Source: Symsagittifera roscoffensis (lineage: Eukaryota > Xenacoelomorpha > Acoela > Convolutidae). From it: 64,000 bases of DNA. The stretch is taken from assembly GCF_963678635.1 (NCBI RefSeq), contig NC_087068.1:26848318-26912317 (forward strand), given 5' to 3'. This document shows, in pieces, positions 25,115 to 36,330 of this stretch (its first letter is position 1; each line of letters starts with the position of its first letter). The notes beneath the pieces were generated by a model. The model searched no databases. It was given only the letters and a program-made list of their open reading frames with translations, and was not told the DNA's origin. The translations under genes were made by a program, and so were the position numbers.

Positions 25115-27080
25115 CTTCTGCATGGGAAATTTCATCAGGAGACTCACTTTTTGTTTCTTGCAGATATGTAGTTACCGTTGAATGATCTGTAATCAATTTA
25201 TCCGACACCTGAACAACTGTAGGACAATTTGAGTACACCACATCTATGCAATTTTTGGAAGAATATGTTAGCGTTGAACAATCCTAGCATGCACTTTTAA
25301 TTTGTGGTTTTAAATGATCAAGATTGAAGTGTCCACAAAAAACATGTTTATCGCAAAGTACTCATACACATTTCCTTGGAATACAAGCATTTTGAATTTT
25401 AATTTCAGTTTTAATGATATATCAAAACATACTAAATTTTTAAACAAGTTTTTTTAAACAAATTTTGAAAACTGAGTCTCTGAAATATGGAGCTTTCGCT
25501 AGTATCGTAAAGTTTCCAGCTTTCATTTTTTGAAATTTTGATATTTTTTGACGCTTTCTGTGAAAATCACAAGCCTTTTTCTATAATATTGGCGCATAAT
25601 TTTTGATTAGACAAGACAAATCGTTAATTTGAGCTGCACCGCGAATATCGCAAGGTACACAAACAATTTTGCTTCTCATTTAAAAAATAATCAATTTTAA
25701 TAAATAACCGTTTAGCTGAGCCAACTTGTGAATATCGCAAGTTTACCATGTGTGTGATGATTTTTCATTATTTAGATTAGTGATACCTCCGCGGATGTCG
25801 CAAAGTTGTTTTCTATGTGTTTTACTTTTGAAGCTGGAGACTAAGTTTTGAAGCTGGGGATTATTTTTGAAGCTGGGGATTTTTTTGAAGCTGGGGAACA
25901 AATTAATTGTGGTTTCTGCGATTCGTAGAAGATCTATGAAAGGCTATCCAGCCAGCCTGTCTAAGCATAGTCTGTATCTAAGGTTTCACCACATGCCAGA
26001 CAGTTATTTAGTTTCGTGAAGCTCTTTTTTTTTGAGACGCAAGGCCGTTTTTTTTTGCGTCTAGAAATGCGTCTAGAGCTTTCACATGGTACCACTATTG
26101 CAGCCGTAATCGGTCACACTGTGGTAGACCTGAAGATGAAAGGTCAAATGAGAGCTCGTCCTCGCAGACTATCATTGCCATGGCAGCGTGTTAATTTAGA
26201 CTGAAAAATTTAGACCCCATGTCAACGTTTCTACTTTCAAAATATTGTTCCAGGTTTCAGTTAAAGTTTCAGGATTAAAATAAGACAAACGAATTACTTC
26301 ATTGATTTAAGTTTTCAGTACCATTGCAAGTTTTGGGTATTCTGGTGCAAGTCCCAAAATCAATTTTTAGGTTTCGGATTTAGGTTTAAGTTCCAAAACT
26401 TATTTTCGAGGATAATGTTTCAGGGTTAAGAAATCAAAGAATCTAATTTGCATCCCTTGTTTTACGAATTCGTGTTCAAATTCAAGTAAGAAGTGTGTTT
26501 CAGGATTTAAGTTCTAAATTTCAAGTTCCGGTTTTTAAATTCTAAGGTGACAAAACTATAAGTGTTTTGATAAAGGGATTCAAATCAAATATTTTTAAGG
26601 TAAAATTCTAGACCACAGGGTTAAATTTCAAGTGTCTGTTTTTCATTTTTTCAAGTTCCAGTTTTATACAGAAAATGTTCAAGAAGATGAAGAATTGTCA
26701 ACTAGTTGGTGCTACCTTAATACTCCAACCGATTTGTATTAACTTTTGTTTTTGAGAATTGGAAGTCTAGTATGTTCATATTTTGAATCTAGGACATCTT
26801 ACCTAAAAACAACTCTGGAAATTGAAAAAAGCGAGCATCGTGATTTCTCAATTAAACATTTTTCATATTTTTCTACCAGCAGGGGATTTATTGGAAAAAA
26901 CCCTGATTTTGGAATGCAAATTTGCGAAGTTTCTGAAATATTTTTCTAGGTTCTACCAACCAAAGTCTAATAAACTCTTGATTGTATCTACCTTGATTTT
27001 GAATCATGAGTAACTGGTTCGGAGAGACTGCACGTCAACAAATACACAGTACTGAACAGAAATTTGAAACATTTTTTGGA
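25115..27080. other. Intergenic with simple repeats
   Basis: No gene recognised. At 25827-25902 lie four tandem copies of a unit near 17-22 bases, TTTTGAAGCTGGGGATT. From 26230 to 26660 the sequence is cryptically repetitive for TTTCAGG and AAGTTCC motifs. A less AT-rich stretch at 26085-26205 gives a plus frame of unclear meaning (SHGTTIAAVIGHTVV); I cannot support a gene there. Confidence 0.5.
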
Positions 27081-27084
27081 TTTT

Positions 27085-27253
27085 GTTAACTATCCCCCCT
27101 ATGGTACCTTGTAATGCTAACTATTCCCCCCTTATGGTACCTTGTAACGAATCTACCCACCCGCCAATAAAGAAGTTGAACAGTTAAGCATTAGGAATTT
27201 GGTACCTTTGCTGCAACGGGGGGGGGGGGGTAGAGGGGGGAATAGTTAACAAG
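27085..27253. mobile_element. MITE-like element with terminal inverted repeats
   Basis: The left end TGTTAACTATCCCCCC is mirrored by GGGGGGAATAGTTAACA at the right. Inside, a second copy of the left end (CTAACTATTCCCCCC) and repeated ATGGTACCTTGTAA, plus a run of 12 G, make it internally repetitive. About 170 bp, no coding capacity. Confidence 0.6.
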
Positions 27254-27585
27254 ATTCTTTTTTTTTCAGATATTTGCAACAACATTCGAAACCAACAAGT
27301 TTCTTCTAGTTGATGGTGATCTTTGTAGGGTGACGAAATACTTGAATACTTGCTTTGAATGGCCGGGAAAAAGTTCCAAGCTTCGATCATTGATTTAATC
27401 TCGCCTGGCGAAAATGCCAAAGCTACTCCTGTTTTGTAACTTTTTCAAATTTAGTTCATATGTTAGTTAGTAATAAACAATTGTTTTGCTATTTCAGGAG
27501 CGATAATCCTTGAATGCACAATAACTTTGTTTTCTTGTTTTTTATCTATTTTTACTTTTCTTCATTCATATGAACAAATCCAGAG
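27254..27585. other. Unassigned minus-strand frame
   Basis: A minus-strand frame (27420 down to about 27260: MAFSPGEIKSMIEAWNFF and on) is open and not low complexity, preceded by an acceptor-like ACAAAACAG. I see no family similarity. It could be an exon fragment or chance. Confidence 0.2.
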
Positions 27586-27589
27586 CAAA

Positions 27590-28230
27590 TTGCAGCGTCG
27601 GGAAACCTTAAGGACCCTTGAGCCAACCTGAAACTTCTGGCTAATTTTGTCGGCACGCGTTTTTAGCCCGACTTCCTTTGTTCTTTTCGCTCTCAAGGTT
27701 CCATAATTATCATCTCGCGAGTAGACAACAAACAAACAACCCTAAAATCAAGAAACCCTAATTGCTGTTTGCTTAATCGAGAAAAACGCGGTGAAACTTC
27801 TCTTAATTGAAATCAATTAACGACTGTTCAGCACCCGAATAGATTAGCGAAAAACGATAGTTCGGATTTCGTTTTAGCCAATCAGAACGTACCTTGCAAT
27901 TAACACTCAAACGGAATATTTACCTTAATTGATGAGTTCGTTTTTAATCCCTCTAATAAACACCAGAATAATACCATCCAAATAACAATAATTAGCGAAA
28001 CATACGTTATTTCACTAAAATACACATAATTGGCAATTAACAAAATGAGAACCAAAACTTGAGTGTGTTTGACGACTATTTTGAAATCATTCTCGCTTCA
28101 AATCGTCTCGCTACAACAACCAAATAAACAACTTGGAATCAACTGTCTACCTTTTGCAATTAAGAACATCCTCAAATAATTTTCACAGCTGGACTCTAAT
28201 TACTTCGAGAACTGATCAAAACTTTCATCG
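27590..28230 (+). promoter_or_regulatory. Candidate regulatory region of the homeobox gene
   Basis: The 640 bases before the homeobox start codon hold many homeodomain core sites: AATTAAC, CTTAATTGATGAG, CTAATAAA, ATAATTAGCG, CATAATTGGCAATTAAC and others, denser than in the surroundings, and no mobile-element sequence that I recognise. An acceptor-like ATTTTCACAG at 28179-28188 precedes the start codon. Direct autoregulation is inference; AT-rich DNA produces such cores by chance. Confidence 0.4.
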
Positions 28231-28232
28231 AG

Positions 28233-30694
28233 ATGTTCTCCTTGCCAGACCAACAATTAATCCATTCTTGGGCGACGGTGGCGCCTCAACCAGCGGACAT
28301 ATCTGGCTTGTCTAGCAGTGGAAACCAAAATGGCGCCCACACAACTTCGTTTCCATCTTTTCCTTATAGCATTACCAGTATTGCAGAACCAGCCACCGGA
28401 ATCAGTCAAACAAACGTAAGCGTAGCATCAAATCAACCAAACACCGAAATTTCAACCAGCAAGAAGCCCAAATCCAAACCGAGCTCCAAAAAAATGAAGC
28501 TCAAGTTTGAGCCGATAGAAAATCAAGTTGAACCTCGTGATGATGTCAAAGCACTTCAGAGGCAAATCATCAACAAAGTTAATCAGCAGATGGATTACCA
28601 CCCAAACAAGGCGCAAACTTGGAACCCTTATTTTCATCACGGATACCCAAATACTACAGCTCATCAATCCACGAACTCTTTCAACAGCACCAGCGTCAAA
28701 ACTGAGGAAAACTCCGGGACTGGACACTTAAACTACCCACCTGTGACCTACTGGACCGCCTCGAACAAACAGCAGCAATCGGGTAAACCAATTGATAAAG
28801 AATTTATCGTGGAGAATTTATTCACGAATCAGCTTCAAGGTCAACAGAAAATAGCCGCATATCATCAGCAACAAATGAATTCTTATTGGAGCCAGTTTCA
28901 GATGCAGAACCAGTTCGGGGTCCAAAATTGTCACAATCCGTTGTCAAATCAGAACGCAGCTCCTTGTGATCCGACGAGCAGCCAGAACCAACTGAGTCGG
29001 ATAAACTCAACTGCAACCCAGTTCTTGGGCGAGTGTGAGTCCGACGCGCAGCATCTCACATCTCAGTTGAGCCAGACTTCTGGATCTGGATCCAAGAATG
29101 GCAGTCCAGTTGATTTTTCAATGCACACGAGCAGCTCTGTCGATCTAAACCGGTGCTCAGTTATCGACCTTGCAACACCAGCAGAGGAAAATGTTAGCCA
29201 AGAGTTAAGATTTTCAGATCAACGAAGCCATGTATCGATGACTGCCAGCGAGTTCTCGGTACCAGCTCTGACGAATCAACAGCAACTGCAGTCAACATGT
29301 GCGTTCACAGGTGCTGACGGGACACCTAACTTCAGTCAAGTTGTGAACCAAACACAGCAAACCCAAGGTCACATAGCCTCGGACTTCGGACAGGCACAAG
29401 CAGTGGCCAGCAAAACTGACATCAATGGCTATCTACATGGCCAGCAAAATGGTAAGAACTTTTTAAAAGATTGTTTGGAGTTAGAAATCGGCTACAAATT
29501 GAATCAACTACATCATAGTTCTTTCCGATTTCATATTGAGTGTCAACTTTTATGTTAAATTTTATATCAGTTATATTGGTAATACTTAACTTCCTACGCA
29601 AAACTGTTTGCAAAATGATAGTAATTTCAGAAGCCCCATCTCAGACAAACTACAACCAATTCTGCTCTTTGCCTTCAAACGACTTCCTCGGAAACACTTC
29701 AAAACTCGGCATGCAGTTCCAGGCTCAGCAGTATTTCAACCAACAGTTCCCGAACTACCCTCACACGCAACAGATGTATATGAACATGAGTCATCCCTTT
29801 TACAACAATAACCAACAGTCAAATGGGTGCCAGTACATCAACAACAACGAGAAGGTACGGGAAGACGAAGCAGATGGCGGAAAGAGTAAAAGGATCCGAA
29901 CATTGTACACGAAGTTCCAGACGAGAGTTCTCGAGTACTATTTCGCACAGAATCAGTACATTGGCCTTCCCCAAAGAGCAGCCATTGCTGCACAGTTGCA
30001 ACTGTCTCAAACTCAGGTAATCATTCATAATATTGCCATTTTGCGTTTTCATTAATATTGCCATTTGACTGAGAAAAAAAAGAGTTACGACCACAATGTT
30101 GAGACGGAGTTAATGTTCAGCACGATAGACCATAGGTTGTTTCCAAAAAAGCTATGGGGTAATACAAAATTCGAAAACTTCGTCCATATTAAAACTAACA
30201 GCTATAAGAGCTTACTATCATACTTGTTCGAAAAGGATTTCGACAGTGAAACATTTATAATTGTTTAACCTACTACTGTTTTTGTTTAGATCAAAATCTG
30301 GTTCCAAAACAAGCGAGCCAAGATCCGACGAAATGAGCGTGGATTCGTTCTTCAACCGAACCCGCAATCAGGACAAATAACCGAATCAGCTCAATCTGAA
30401 TCACCCCAACAAGAAAACGATGTCAATTCGGATGCACACGAGATGAACAAAGAAAACGTGAACATACTTGACGCACTTTCAAGGGAACGAGATCTCGCCG
30501 ATGTCTATGAACAAAACGAAAACGAGAGACAACAGCAGGAAAGTAACGTGAACGACCACTCACTGAGTTGTCAAACCGGATTTGAAAACCGAAATTGCGG
30601 AAGTGAACCAAGAACTGCTGTGCTTGCACAGTGTGACAACCTGCAGATGATCAACCCCCAACAGCAAAGCATGCTGATTTGCGAATCTGAGTGA
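28233..30694 (+). CDS. Homeodomain transcription factor, engrailed-like, three exons
   Basis: Exons 28233-29451, 29631-30016 and 30290-30694 splice with GTAAGA/TTTCAG and GTAATC/TTTAG sites to 669 residues. An in-frame TAA at 28197 makes 28233 the first usable ATG. The N-terminal 500 residues are Gln/Asn/Ser-rich. FIVENLF (from residue 191) resembles the EH1 motif (FSIDNIL type) that recruits Groucho corepressors. The homeodomain (29885-30016 and 30290-30337) has L16, F20, W48, F49, N51 and R53. Its helix 3, QIKIWFQNKRAKI, with Lys52, Ala54 and Ile56, is the engrailed form. Helices 1 and 2 are divergent (YYFAQNQYIGLPQRA), and no EH5-like tail is seen, so another ANTP-class origin is possible. 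The intron sits between homeodomain residues 44 and 45, a frequent position. The acidic, Gln-rich tail ends at 30694. It should act in the nucleus as a sequence-specific regulator, probably a repressor. Confidence 0.88.
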
Positions 30695-30700
30695 AATAAA
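30695..30700 (+). terminator. AATAAA directly after homeobox stop
   Basis: AATAAA begins at the base after the TGA stop. It is a possible polyadenylation signal, though unusually close; no better signal stands out before 31080. Confidence 0.3.
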
Positions 30701-31186
30701 ATGGATATGCTTCTGCCGTAAACAAACTCATATCAAACTATTTACATTTACATTCCAAAGTAAAAACTTTCCATTGCTTTGCCATAAAGTGCTTAACAAA
30801 CAAATAACTCCGCTTATAGATCTATGTCTTAGAAACCTATGGGATCCTGTCTTTCATATAATTGACACCTTTTAAGGGGACAATTCTCATGACATTTTTC
30901 GAGCCAGAAGATTTCGAAATTATACAAAACAATTTTAAAAACTTTAACTGATTGTCAACTTTTCATACAGAAAATTGATTACTCAATACTTGTCTTTCGG
31001 ATTCGCAAATTGTCCTCTTAAATCATTTTGTAAAACGCATTCCCTGTATCCGCTGTCTTAATCTTTTGTAATTTTCAAGTTGTTTACAAATTTATTTCTA
31101 AAATGCTTCATATTAACTTTAAAACTGACCCAGATTCATACTTCTATCAGTATAAACACATTAGTTCTTTAAGAAACTACTTGAAT
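30700..31186. other. Short convergent intergenic space
   Basis: The roughly 490 bases between the convergent stops of the homeobox gene and NDUFS4 presumably hold both 3' UTRs. I see no repeat or further gene. Confidence 0.5.
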
Positions 31187-33774
31187 TTATTTTGTATTGG
31201 TACGAGTTCTTTTGTTCCACGAGAAGTTGGATCCGTAGGTCTTTCTCGGGTCTCTCGCAATCGAAGTCAGTGGCTCGTCAACCTCATAAGTATACCCTAA
31301 ACAGATAAACTTGGAAAAAAAAGTAAACACAGAAAACTGTCTTGGAAAAAATCGAGCCAAAGCATTGCTTTGGCAGGAGAATACCCAAAAACTTGTTGCA
31401 AGTAATAATAAAAGTTTTACCTACCAACAACTTAACCATAAAAAAGCATAAGTCGACAAAAAAGAAAAATGTTGCAAAAAAACGTGAACCAAAATTTTTG
31501 CATGTTTCGATGAAGGACAAATAGGGCGCATATTTGATATTTTTCGAATTTTTTTATTGATGCGGGACAAAATGCGTATTTTCAAACATTGGACTTCGCC
31601 TTAAGACCTTAGTTGTTTCGCTACTAAAATAAGTAAGATCGTAAAGTAGATTTGGAATTTTACCTAAGACCAGACCTTTTCCTTACAAAAATTAAAGAGT
31701 AGCCGCTTCTGCGGGAAAAAGTCTCGCAACCGCTTCTTTCGATTGAAATTTTCATCTCAGATTTGATAGGGTAGTTTTCAAGAAAATTCAAAAAGTTTTT
31801 AAAAACGATGAAAAGTCAAAAACTCGACTTTCCCAAATCGGTTAAATTTTTTGATAAAAGCAAGTCAAGGTCGGTAAACTAGAGAAGATAAGCAAAATCG
31901 GGTTTGTCGGTTGAACACTTAACCCAAAATAAAAACCCATACATTTTCATAATACCTGTTTTATCAAACAGGAATTCTAGGCAAATGAGCCAAGCAAGAA
32001 ATTAGCGACTGAATTAAACTTTCGAAGCGGAAAAAAGGCCGACAACCTTTGAGCAGACACCAGTTGGGCCGAAAAAAAACTTATCATGTAAAAAAAACTT
32101 ATAAAGTTTCAAGTCCCCCCTGAAACTACCAAAAGTAGTTTTATTTGAATTTTTATGAAATTGAGCATGTCAGCTGAAGAGCATGTCAGGTGAACAGCAT
32201 GCCAAGTGATTCAACTGATTTTGTTAAACTAACTGTTAACCCGAAAAAAAGTCTACATTCGGATTTAATAACGCTTGGTAATCGCAAGCGTAAATGTTGC
32301 GTTTTTGTCTTCGAGTGTATTTCAGTTTTTTTTTAACTTTAAATCAGGTATCACAAATAAACGTCAGATGAGTTTGTTTAAAAATTTCAAATAAAAATGA
32401 ATCCAAATATTTTGTTAAGGATTTTGCAAAGATATATGTAGTCAATTGAAATCATTACTAATGTAGTCAACCTTTGTTCTTTTCCCTCTCTCTTCTGCCG
32501 AGACGCAGAAAAAAATTGGAAAACTTTGGAAAATCTACTTTTTTAAACAATTACCGTGATCGGAAGGTTCCATGCTACTTGCAGATGAACCCTTCTACCC
32601 TTGCTCTAGATTTCAACAACGGTTGAAACTAATTGCCCCTGACCTTACAGCAAACGTTCGACTTATTTATTGAGAAAGTAGCACCAACCCATGCTCTCTG
32701 CAAACTGTATGGCCTGTTCCTTTGAGTTGAATTTAACCAGAAGATTTGACATCGGGTCACCACTGAAACAAACTCTTCATTTAACCTCATCAGATACCCT
32801 TGTCATTAAGCTTAAAACTAACTCTTATAAAAAAGAAGGATCCGGCGGTCTGTGTCTTAAATTCACGCTAACAACGACGCAAAGCCTCTATAGCAGAAGC
32901 GTTGACAGTTTTTCTAACAACTAGCAGTTCGCTTCTAGCTTTAACTTCAATAATAGTCTCAAAATGCATTCCATATCTCATTACGAATTTTTTTCAGAAA
33001 GTTCAGTTTCAGTTTTTTCAAACGACTTACGTGGATCCCCATCCCATGCACTGATTCTCCCACCGCTGTCTGTTCTCGTAGTCTATCAGCCACACTCCGG
33101 CAGAGAAGTCTCCGCTCTGGGTGGCCATCTTAGTAGGCTGGTAGATCCGCACTCTCCTCTCCAATCTGTGCTCATCTGGAACGCCACTCGCGGCACCTGC
33201 CGCACTCCCCACCTGCAGATGACACAGAAAACATTTCAGAAAACAGTAAGTCATCTGGAAAGATAATCATTATTATAAGCTGACATATAATCAGTAGTGA
33301 ATTTATGCAGAAGAGAGCGCGTATAAAAGTTTTGGGCTAAAACTTAAAAAAAGCCTTGAAGTTCTTCAAAAAGCCTTAGGATTTTTCGCCTAAAATGTGT
33401 TTTGGCTAGAAATTTGAAAATGTTTTGCGGATGTTTTAGTACACTCCGGCAGAGAAGTCAAACTTTTGACCGGGCAATCCTACCGTTTATTAATGCGCTT
33501 TCAGAAAAAAACGGCAGTAGTCACTAAACTTCTAGCCATTCTATTCTTTCTTTTACGATACGTCTGCGCGCTGTTTTCATGATAACAAAAATTTAGTTTG
33601 AATTTAAATTGTACTTACGGGTCTAATAATTTCAACAAGGTCCTCTTTTGTGGCCGCCTTTCCCTTTTCTGCTTGTACTGCCGACACTGGTACAATGCTG
33701 GGGGTCTCCAACTGTCGAATGAAAGTGAGCGACAGTTGGGTTGACCTGCGAGACATAGACCTTAGTGCGGCCAT
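31187..33774 (-). CDS. NDUFS4: NADH dehydrogenase iron-sulfur protein 4 (complex I 18 kDa subunit)
   Basis: Four exons read leftward: 33774-33619, 33212-33031, 32762-32689 and 31296-31187. They join in phases 0, 2 and 1 without a stop to 173 residues; the human precursor is about 175. NDUFS4 is an accessory subunit of the matrix arm of respiratory complex I. The N-terminus (MAALRSMSRRSTQLS) is a typical mitochondrial presequence. Diagnostic blocks are SGVPDEHRLERRVRIYQP, RQRWENQCMGWGSTGDPMSN, FNSKEQAIQFAE and TYGSNFSWNKRTR at the C-terminus. Donors are GTAAGT, GTAAGT and the weak GTTGGT. If the last intron were missed, the frame would end early at an in-frame TAA after a misleading GWCY; the true last exon lies 1.4 kb away. 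That last intron holds composite element B copy 2 and family C copy 1. AATAAA overlaps the stop. Confidence 0.95.
31505..31930 (+). mobile_element. Composite element B, copy 2 (short)
   Basis: Inside the last NDUFS4 intron. Starts GGGCGCATATTTGATATTTTT and runs through AGCCGCTTCTGCGGGAAAAA to one satellite B unit (ATCTCAGATTTGATAGGGTA, AAAAGTCAAAAACTCGACTT). It aligns along its length with 58020-58260 and more loosely with 21500-21880. Hairpin head missing. Confidence 0.7.
31955..32300 (+). mobile_element. Family C element, copy 1
   Basis: About 345 bp matching 42195-42565 end to end: ATCAAACAGGAATTCTAGG, GCCGACAACCTTTGAGCAGA, CCCCCTGAAACTACC, GTCTACATTCGGATTTAATA, and a terminal hairpin GCTTGGTAATCGCAAGC. 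A 7-bp stem near one end without matching terminal inverted repeats recalls Helitron 3' ends, but the CTRR end is not evident. Lies in the last NDUFS4 intron. Confidence 0.75.
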
Positions 33775-34064
33775 CACTCAAGTGTCATGTAATCTGAAAG
33801 CAAATCCCACTGTTTTATCACGATTTAGCAATCTTTCAGAAAACGAAAAGTTCAATTTTCGATACCGCGAGAACTTGGAAGAAAAGACAACTAGCAAAGT
33901 TTGGGGAAAGCGACAATTTGCAAGGACTTAAGAATTCCAAAGAGCTCTATCCTCTGTTGACAAGCTCTCAACACGTTGACGGGACTGCGGCGGTGAGTAT
34001 ATTGCAAGTTTTTGTTCCGACCATTGAAAATGGGGAAGAACTTTGTATTCGGGTGTTATATCTT

Positions 34065-34344
34065 TTAGGTTCCCACGCAAAATCAGGCACCACAACTAAT
34101 CATCGGACTGGGTTGAGTGATAATTCGAACGACTGAGTAATTCGAACGACATTTAAACGACGATTAGTACTGAATAAACCATGAAGTTTTTATTCAAGTC
34201 CTAAAAAATCTAGTAAAACAAGTTTTAAAGTTAGTTTTTTTTCTTAGTCATTTTACGAAAAAAGAAACAATATGCCTATTTTACTATGAAAATCGGCAGT
34301 GCCTAGAACCTAGTCTTTTTTTCGTTCAGATTCTTTCATCCGTG
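34065..34344 (+). repeat. Repeat D, copy 2 left part
   Basis: Matches 12955-13370 (CACGCAAAATCAGGCACCAC, AATTCGAACGAC, TTTTTTTCGTTCAGATTCTTT). It breaks off at the left end of the Mutator-like element and resumes at 36198. Confidence 0.7.
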
Positions 34345-34668
34345 AGGCGACAATATGTAACAAGCGACGATTCGTAACTTTTTGAAGGGCGACAATTCGT
34401 AACAAGCGGCTATTCGTAACACTTAATTGCTGATAGGGGGATTAAAAATTGCGTTTTAACTGTTAATTGCAAGCATTGTGGGAGATTAAGTTTTTGATTC
34501 TCACTTCTTAATTACATTTAAAAACCCAGTTGGGGGACTGAATTTTAACGCTTAGTTATATCTTAGTTTATCAACGTTTTGAACTTTCTTACATTGGTTG
34601 AGACCATTCTTCCTCAATTCTTATTGAAATTCAATAGTTAGATTCGATCCATATAAACTCCTCCATCA

Positions 34669-34812
34669 ATGCCTCTAGAATACACCATCAGCGAACGCGG
34701 CAAGCATCAACTTCTCCTGGAGGGAGAAAAATATTACCAAGTTCAACAAAACAAGGTTACTGACCAGACCACATGGCGATACTGTAAGCTTCCTGCAAAT
34801 CGTCCATTATAA
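34669..34812 (+). pseudogene. FLYWCH-type zinc finger remnant of MULE
   Basis: A 47-codon frame with YTISERGKHQLLLEGEKYY and TTWRYC matches the FLYWCH DNA-binding finger (FxxSxRGxxxLxxxGxxY, then WxC). It stops before the remaining Cys/His ligands, so the finger is incomplete. FLYWCH fingers are often found upstream of MULE transposase cores. Confidence 0.65.
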
Positions 34813-35139
34813 CTTGATGGCTCAATTATTAGTGAAAAGAATGAACGTGGCCACTAAAACAATCCACATGAGCCGAACGTGAAAGCTTAAGTTTTTGATT
34901 TTTGCCCGTGCATGTACGGGAATGATAAAAAATTAAACGATAAATTCAATTTATGATTTAAAAAAGCTTAAATAAGCATAAATATAGGGTGTGCCTTTCT
35001 GTGGGGAACAGTGGAACTTTTTCAGCAAAAACAAAATTACTGTTAAACAAATCTTATTTTTCTAGGCATGGCGATAATTTTCAGGGGGGACTCAATTTTA
35101 ACTCAAACGCTTAAAACCATGTTAAAAAAAAAAATGCTG

Positions 35140-35965
35140 ACCGCATGTTGCTTTTCTCTACGGAAGAAAATTTAGATGTCTTGAAGAGCAACACAACTTG
35201 GCATGCTGATGGAACTTTCAAATCATGTCCCACACTCTTCTATCAAGTATTTACCATACACGCTGTAATGAACGAACAAAAAGTTCCAATGGTTTTTTTT
35301 TTGACTAAAATTGGATGAGAAATATCTGCGAGCTTTTGAAGAACTGAAACATTTAAATCCCTGCCTGGGGCCAGCAAAATTCTGCTCGATTTCGAAAAAG
35401 CGCCGAAAGATGCCTTTCATTCAGCCTTTCCACGTTTCATTATCAACGGCTGCTTTTTCCACTTTGCGCAAGCTACTTAGAGAAAAATCCAGGAGCTCGG
35501 TTTGGCTCCCCTTTATAGATCTGACGAACACTGCGACTTCTTATGAAACTTTTCATTGCTCTGGCACTTATCCCCCATTGTGATTTGGAGCTGAGGTTCA
35601 AATGTCTGAACGATCAATCGGGCGAAAATTCTCCAATCATTCCATGTGTAAAATTTTGAAAAGATATGGATTGTTCCAGTGTATCGCACAAAACACCAAT
35701 CAGCCCCCCCCCCCCCGATATCTCTGGAATCAGTTTGAGAGCACGCGAGATCAAAAGCAAAAGACGAGCGATTCGGTGGAAGGTTCGCATCGTGCTTTCC
35801 AGATAGAAATGGGCTGTACACACCAAACTATACACAAGTTTATTGAATTTATTCGGCGAGACCAAAGCTTAGCTGAGAATAAGCTTACGAGGATAAGATC
35901 GAGAGACAAGGCATCAAAGACAGCGAAACACAAAAAAGCGCAGTTAAGATTGTCTGAAATATAAA
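35140..35965 (+). pseudogene. MULE transposase core, frameshifted
   Basis: In changing plus-strand frames: TWHADGTFKSCPTLFYQVF (first catalytic Asp, near 35195-35250), VPMVFFLTK, YLRAFEELKHLNPCLGPAK (35325-35380), DFEKAP (second Asp) followed by INGCFFHFAQA (the Cys/His block, near 35390-35475), then KIQELGLAPLYR. These are the DDE and C/H blocks of Mutator-like transposases in the right order. At least two frameshifts and several stops mean no product is made. Confidence 0.85.
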
Positions 35966-36197
35966 AAAAACAATCAGAACAATCGAATTAGTAATATACT
36001 ACAGGGACTAGCTTTTAACTTTGAATTCTGATTTCTTAAATTCTTTTTATATTAATTAAGCTTTCGATTAAATCTTTTAATTGTTAAATATCAGACAAAA
36101 CATTGATACGAATTGTCGCTTGTTACGAAAAGTGGCCTTTTAGAAAAGTACGAATTGTCGCCTGTTACAAATCGTCACTAGTTACGAATTGTCGCCC

Positions 36198-36330
36198 AGC
36201 CTTTTCACAACCCACGCTCAAAAAATGAAATTTATTTACAAAAAAAAGATTAGGGTAAGAACATTCTGTGCTACTTGCACAGCAACCGACTATCCTTGTT
36301 GCGAGTTGTCTTTGTTGTAAGTTGTTGTTG
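36198..36330 (+). repeat. Repeat D, copy 2 right part
   Basis: Resumes the repeat interrupted at 34344, ending TTCTGTGCTACTTGCACAGCAACCGACTATC, which parallels 13460-13490. The two halves are an intact reference for the MULE insertion point. Confidence 0.7.

Larger units (their letters stand above)
34345..36197 (+). mobile_element. Mutator-like (MULE) DNA transposon, dead
   Basis: About 1.85 kb inserted into repeat D. Each end has tandem copies of a 17-bp motif, GGCGACAATTCGTAACA at the left (34346, 34387 and neighbours) and its reverse complement, TTACGAATTGTCGCCC, at the right (36106-36197), forming composite terminal inverted repeats. The flanks TTCTTTCATC and CCTTTTCACA look like a worn target-site duplication of about 9 bp, the MULE size. 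Inside are a FLYWCH-type zinc-finger remnant and a broken transposase. Confidence 0.85.

Noticed and set aside
26016-26204. Frame with GTTIAAVIGHTVV resembling a proteasome beta-subunit start
   Set aside because: The likeness covers only a few residues and nothing downstream continues it.
32691-33266. Plus-strand frames of 77 and 100 codons
   Set aside because: They are antisense to NDUFS4 exons on the minus strand.
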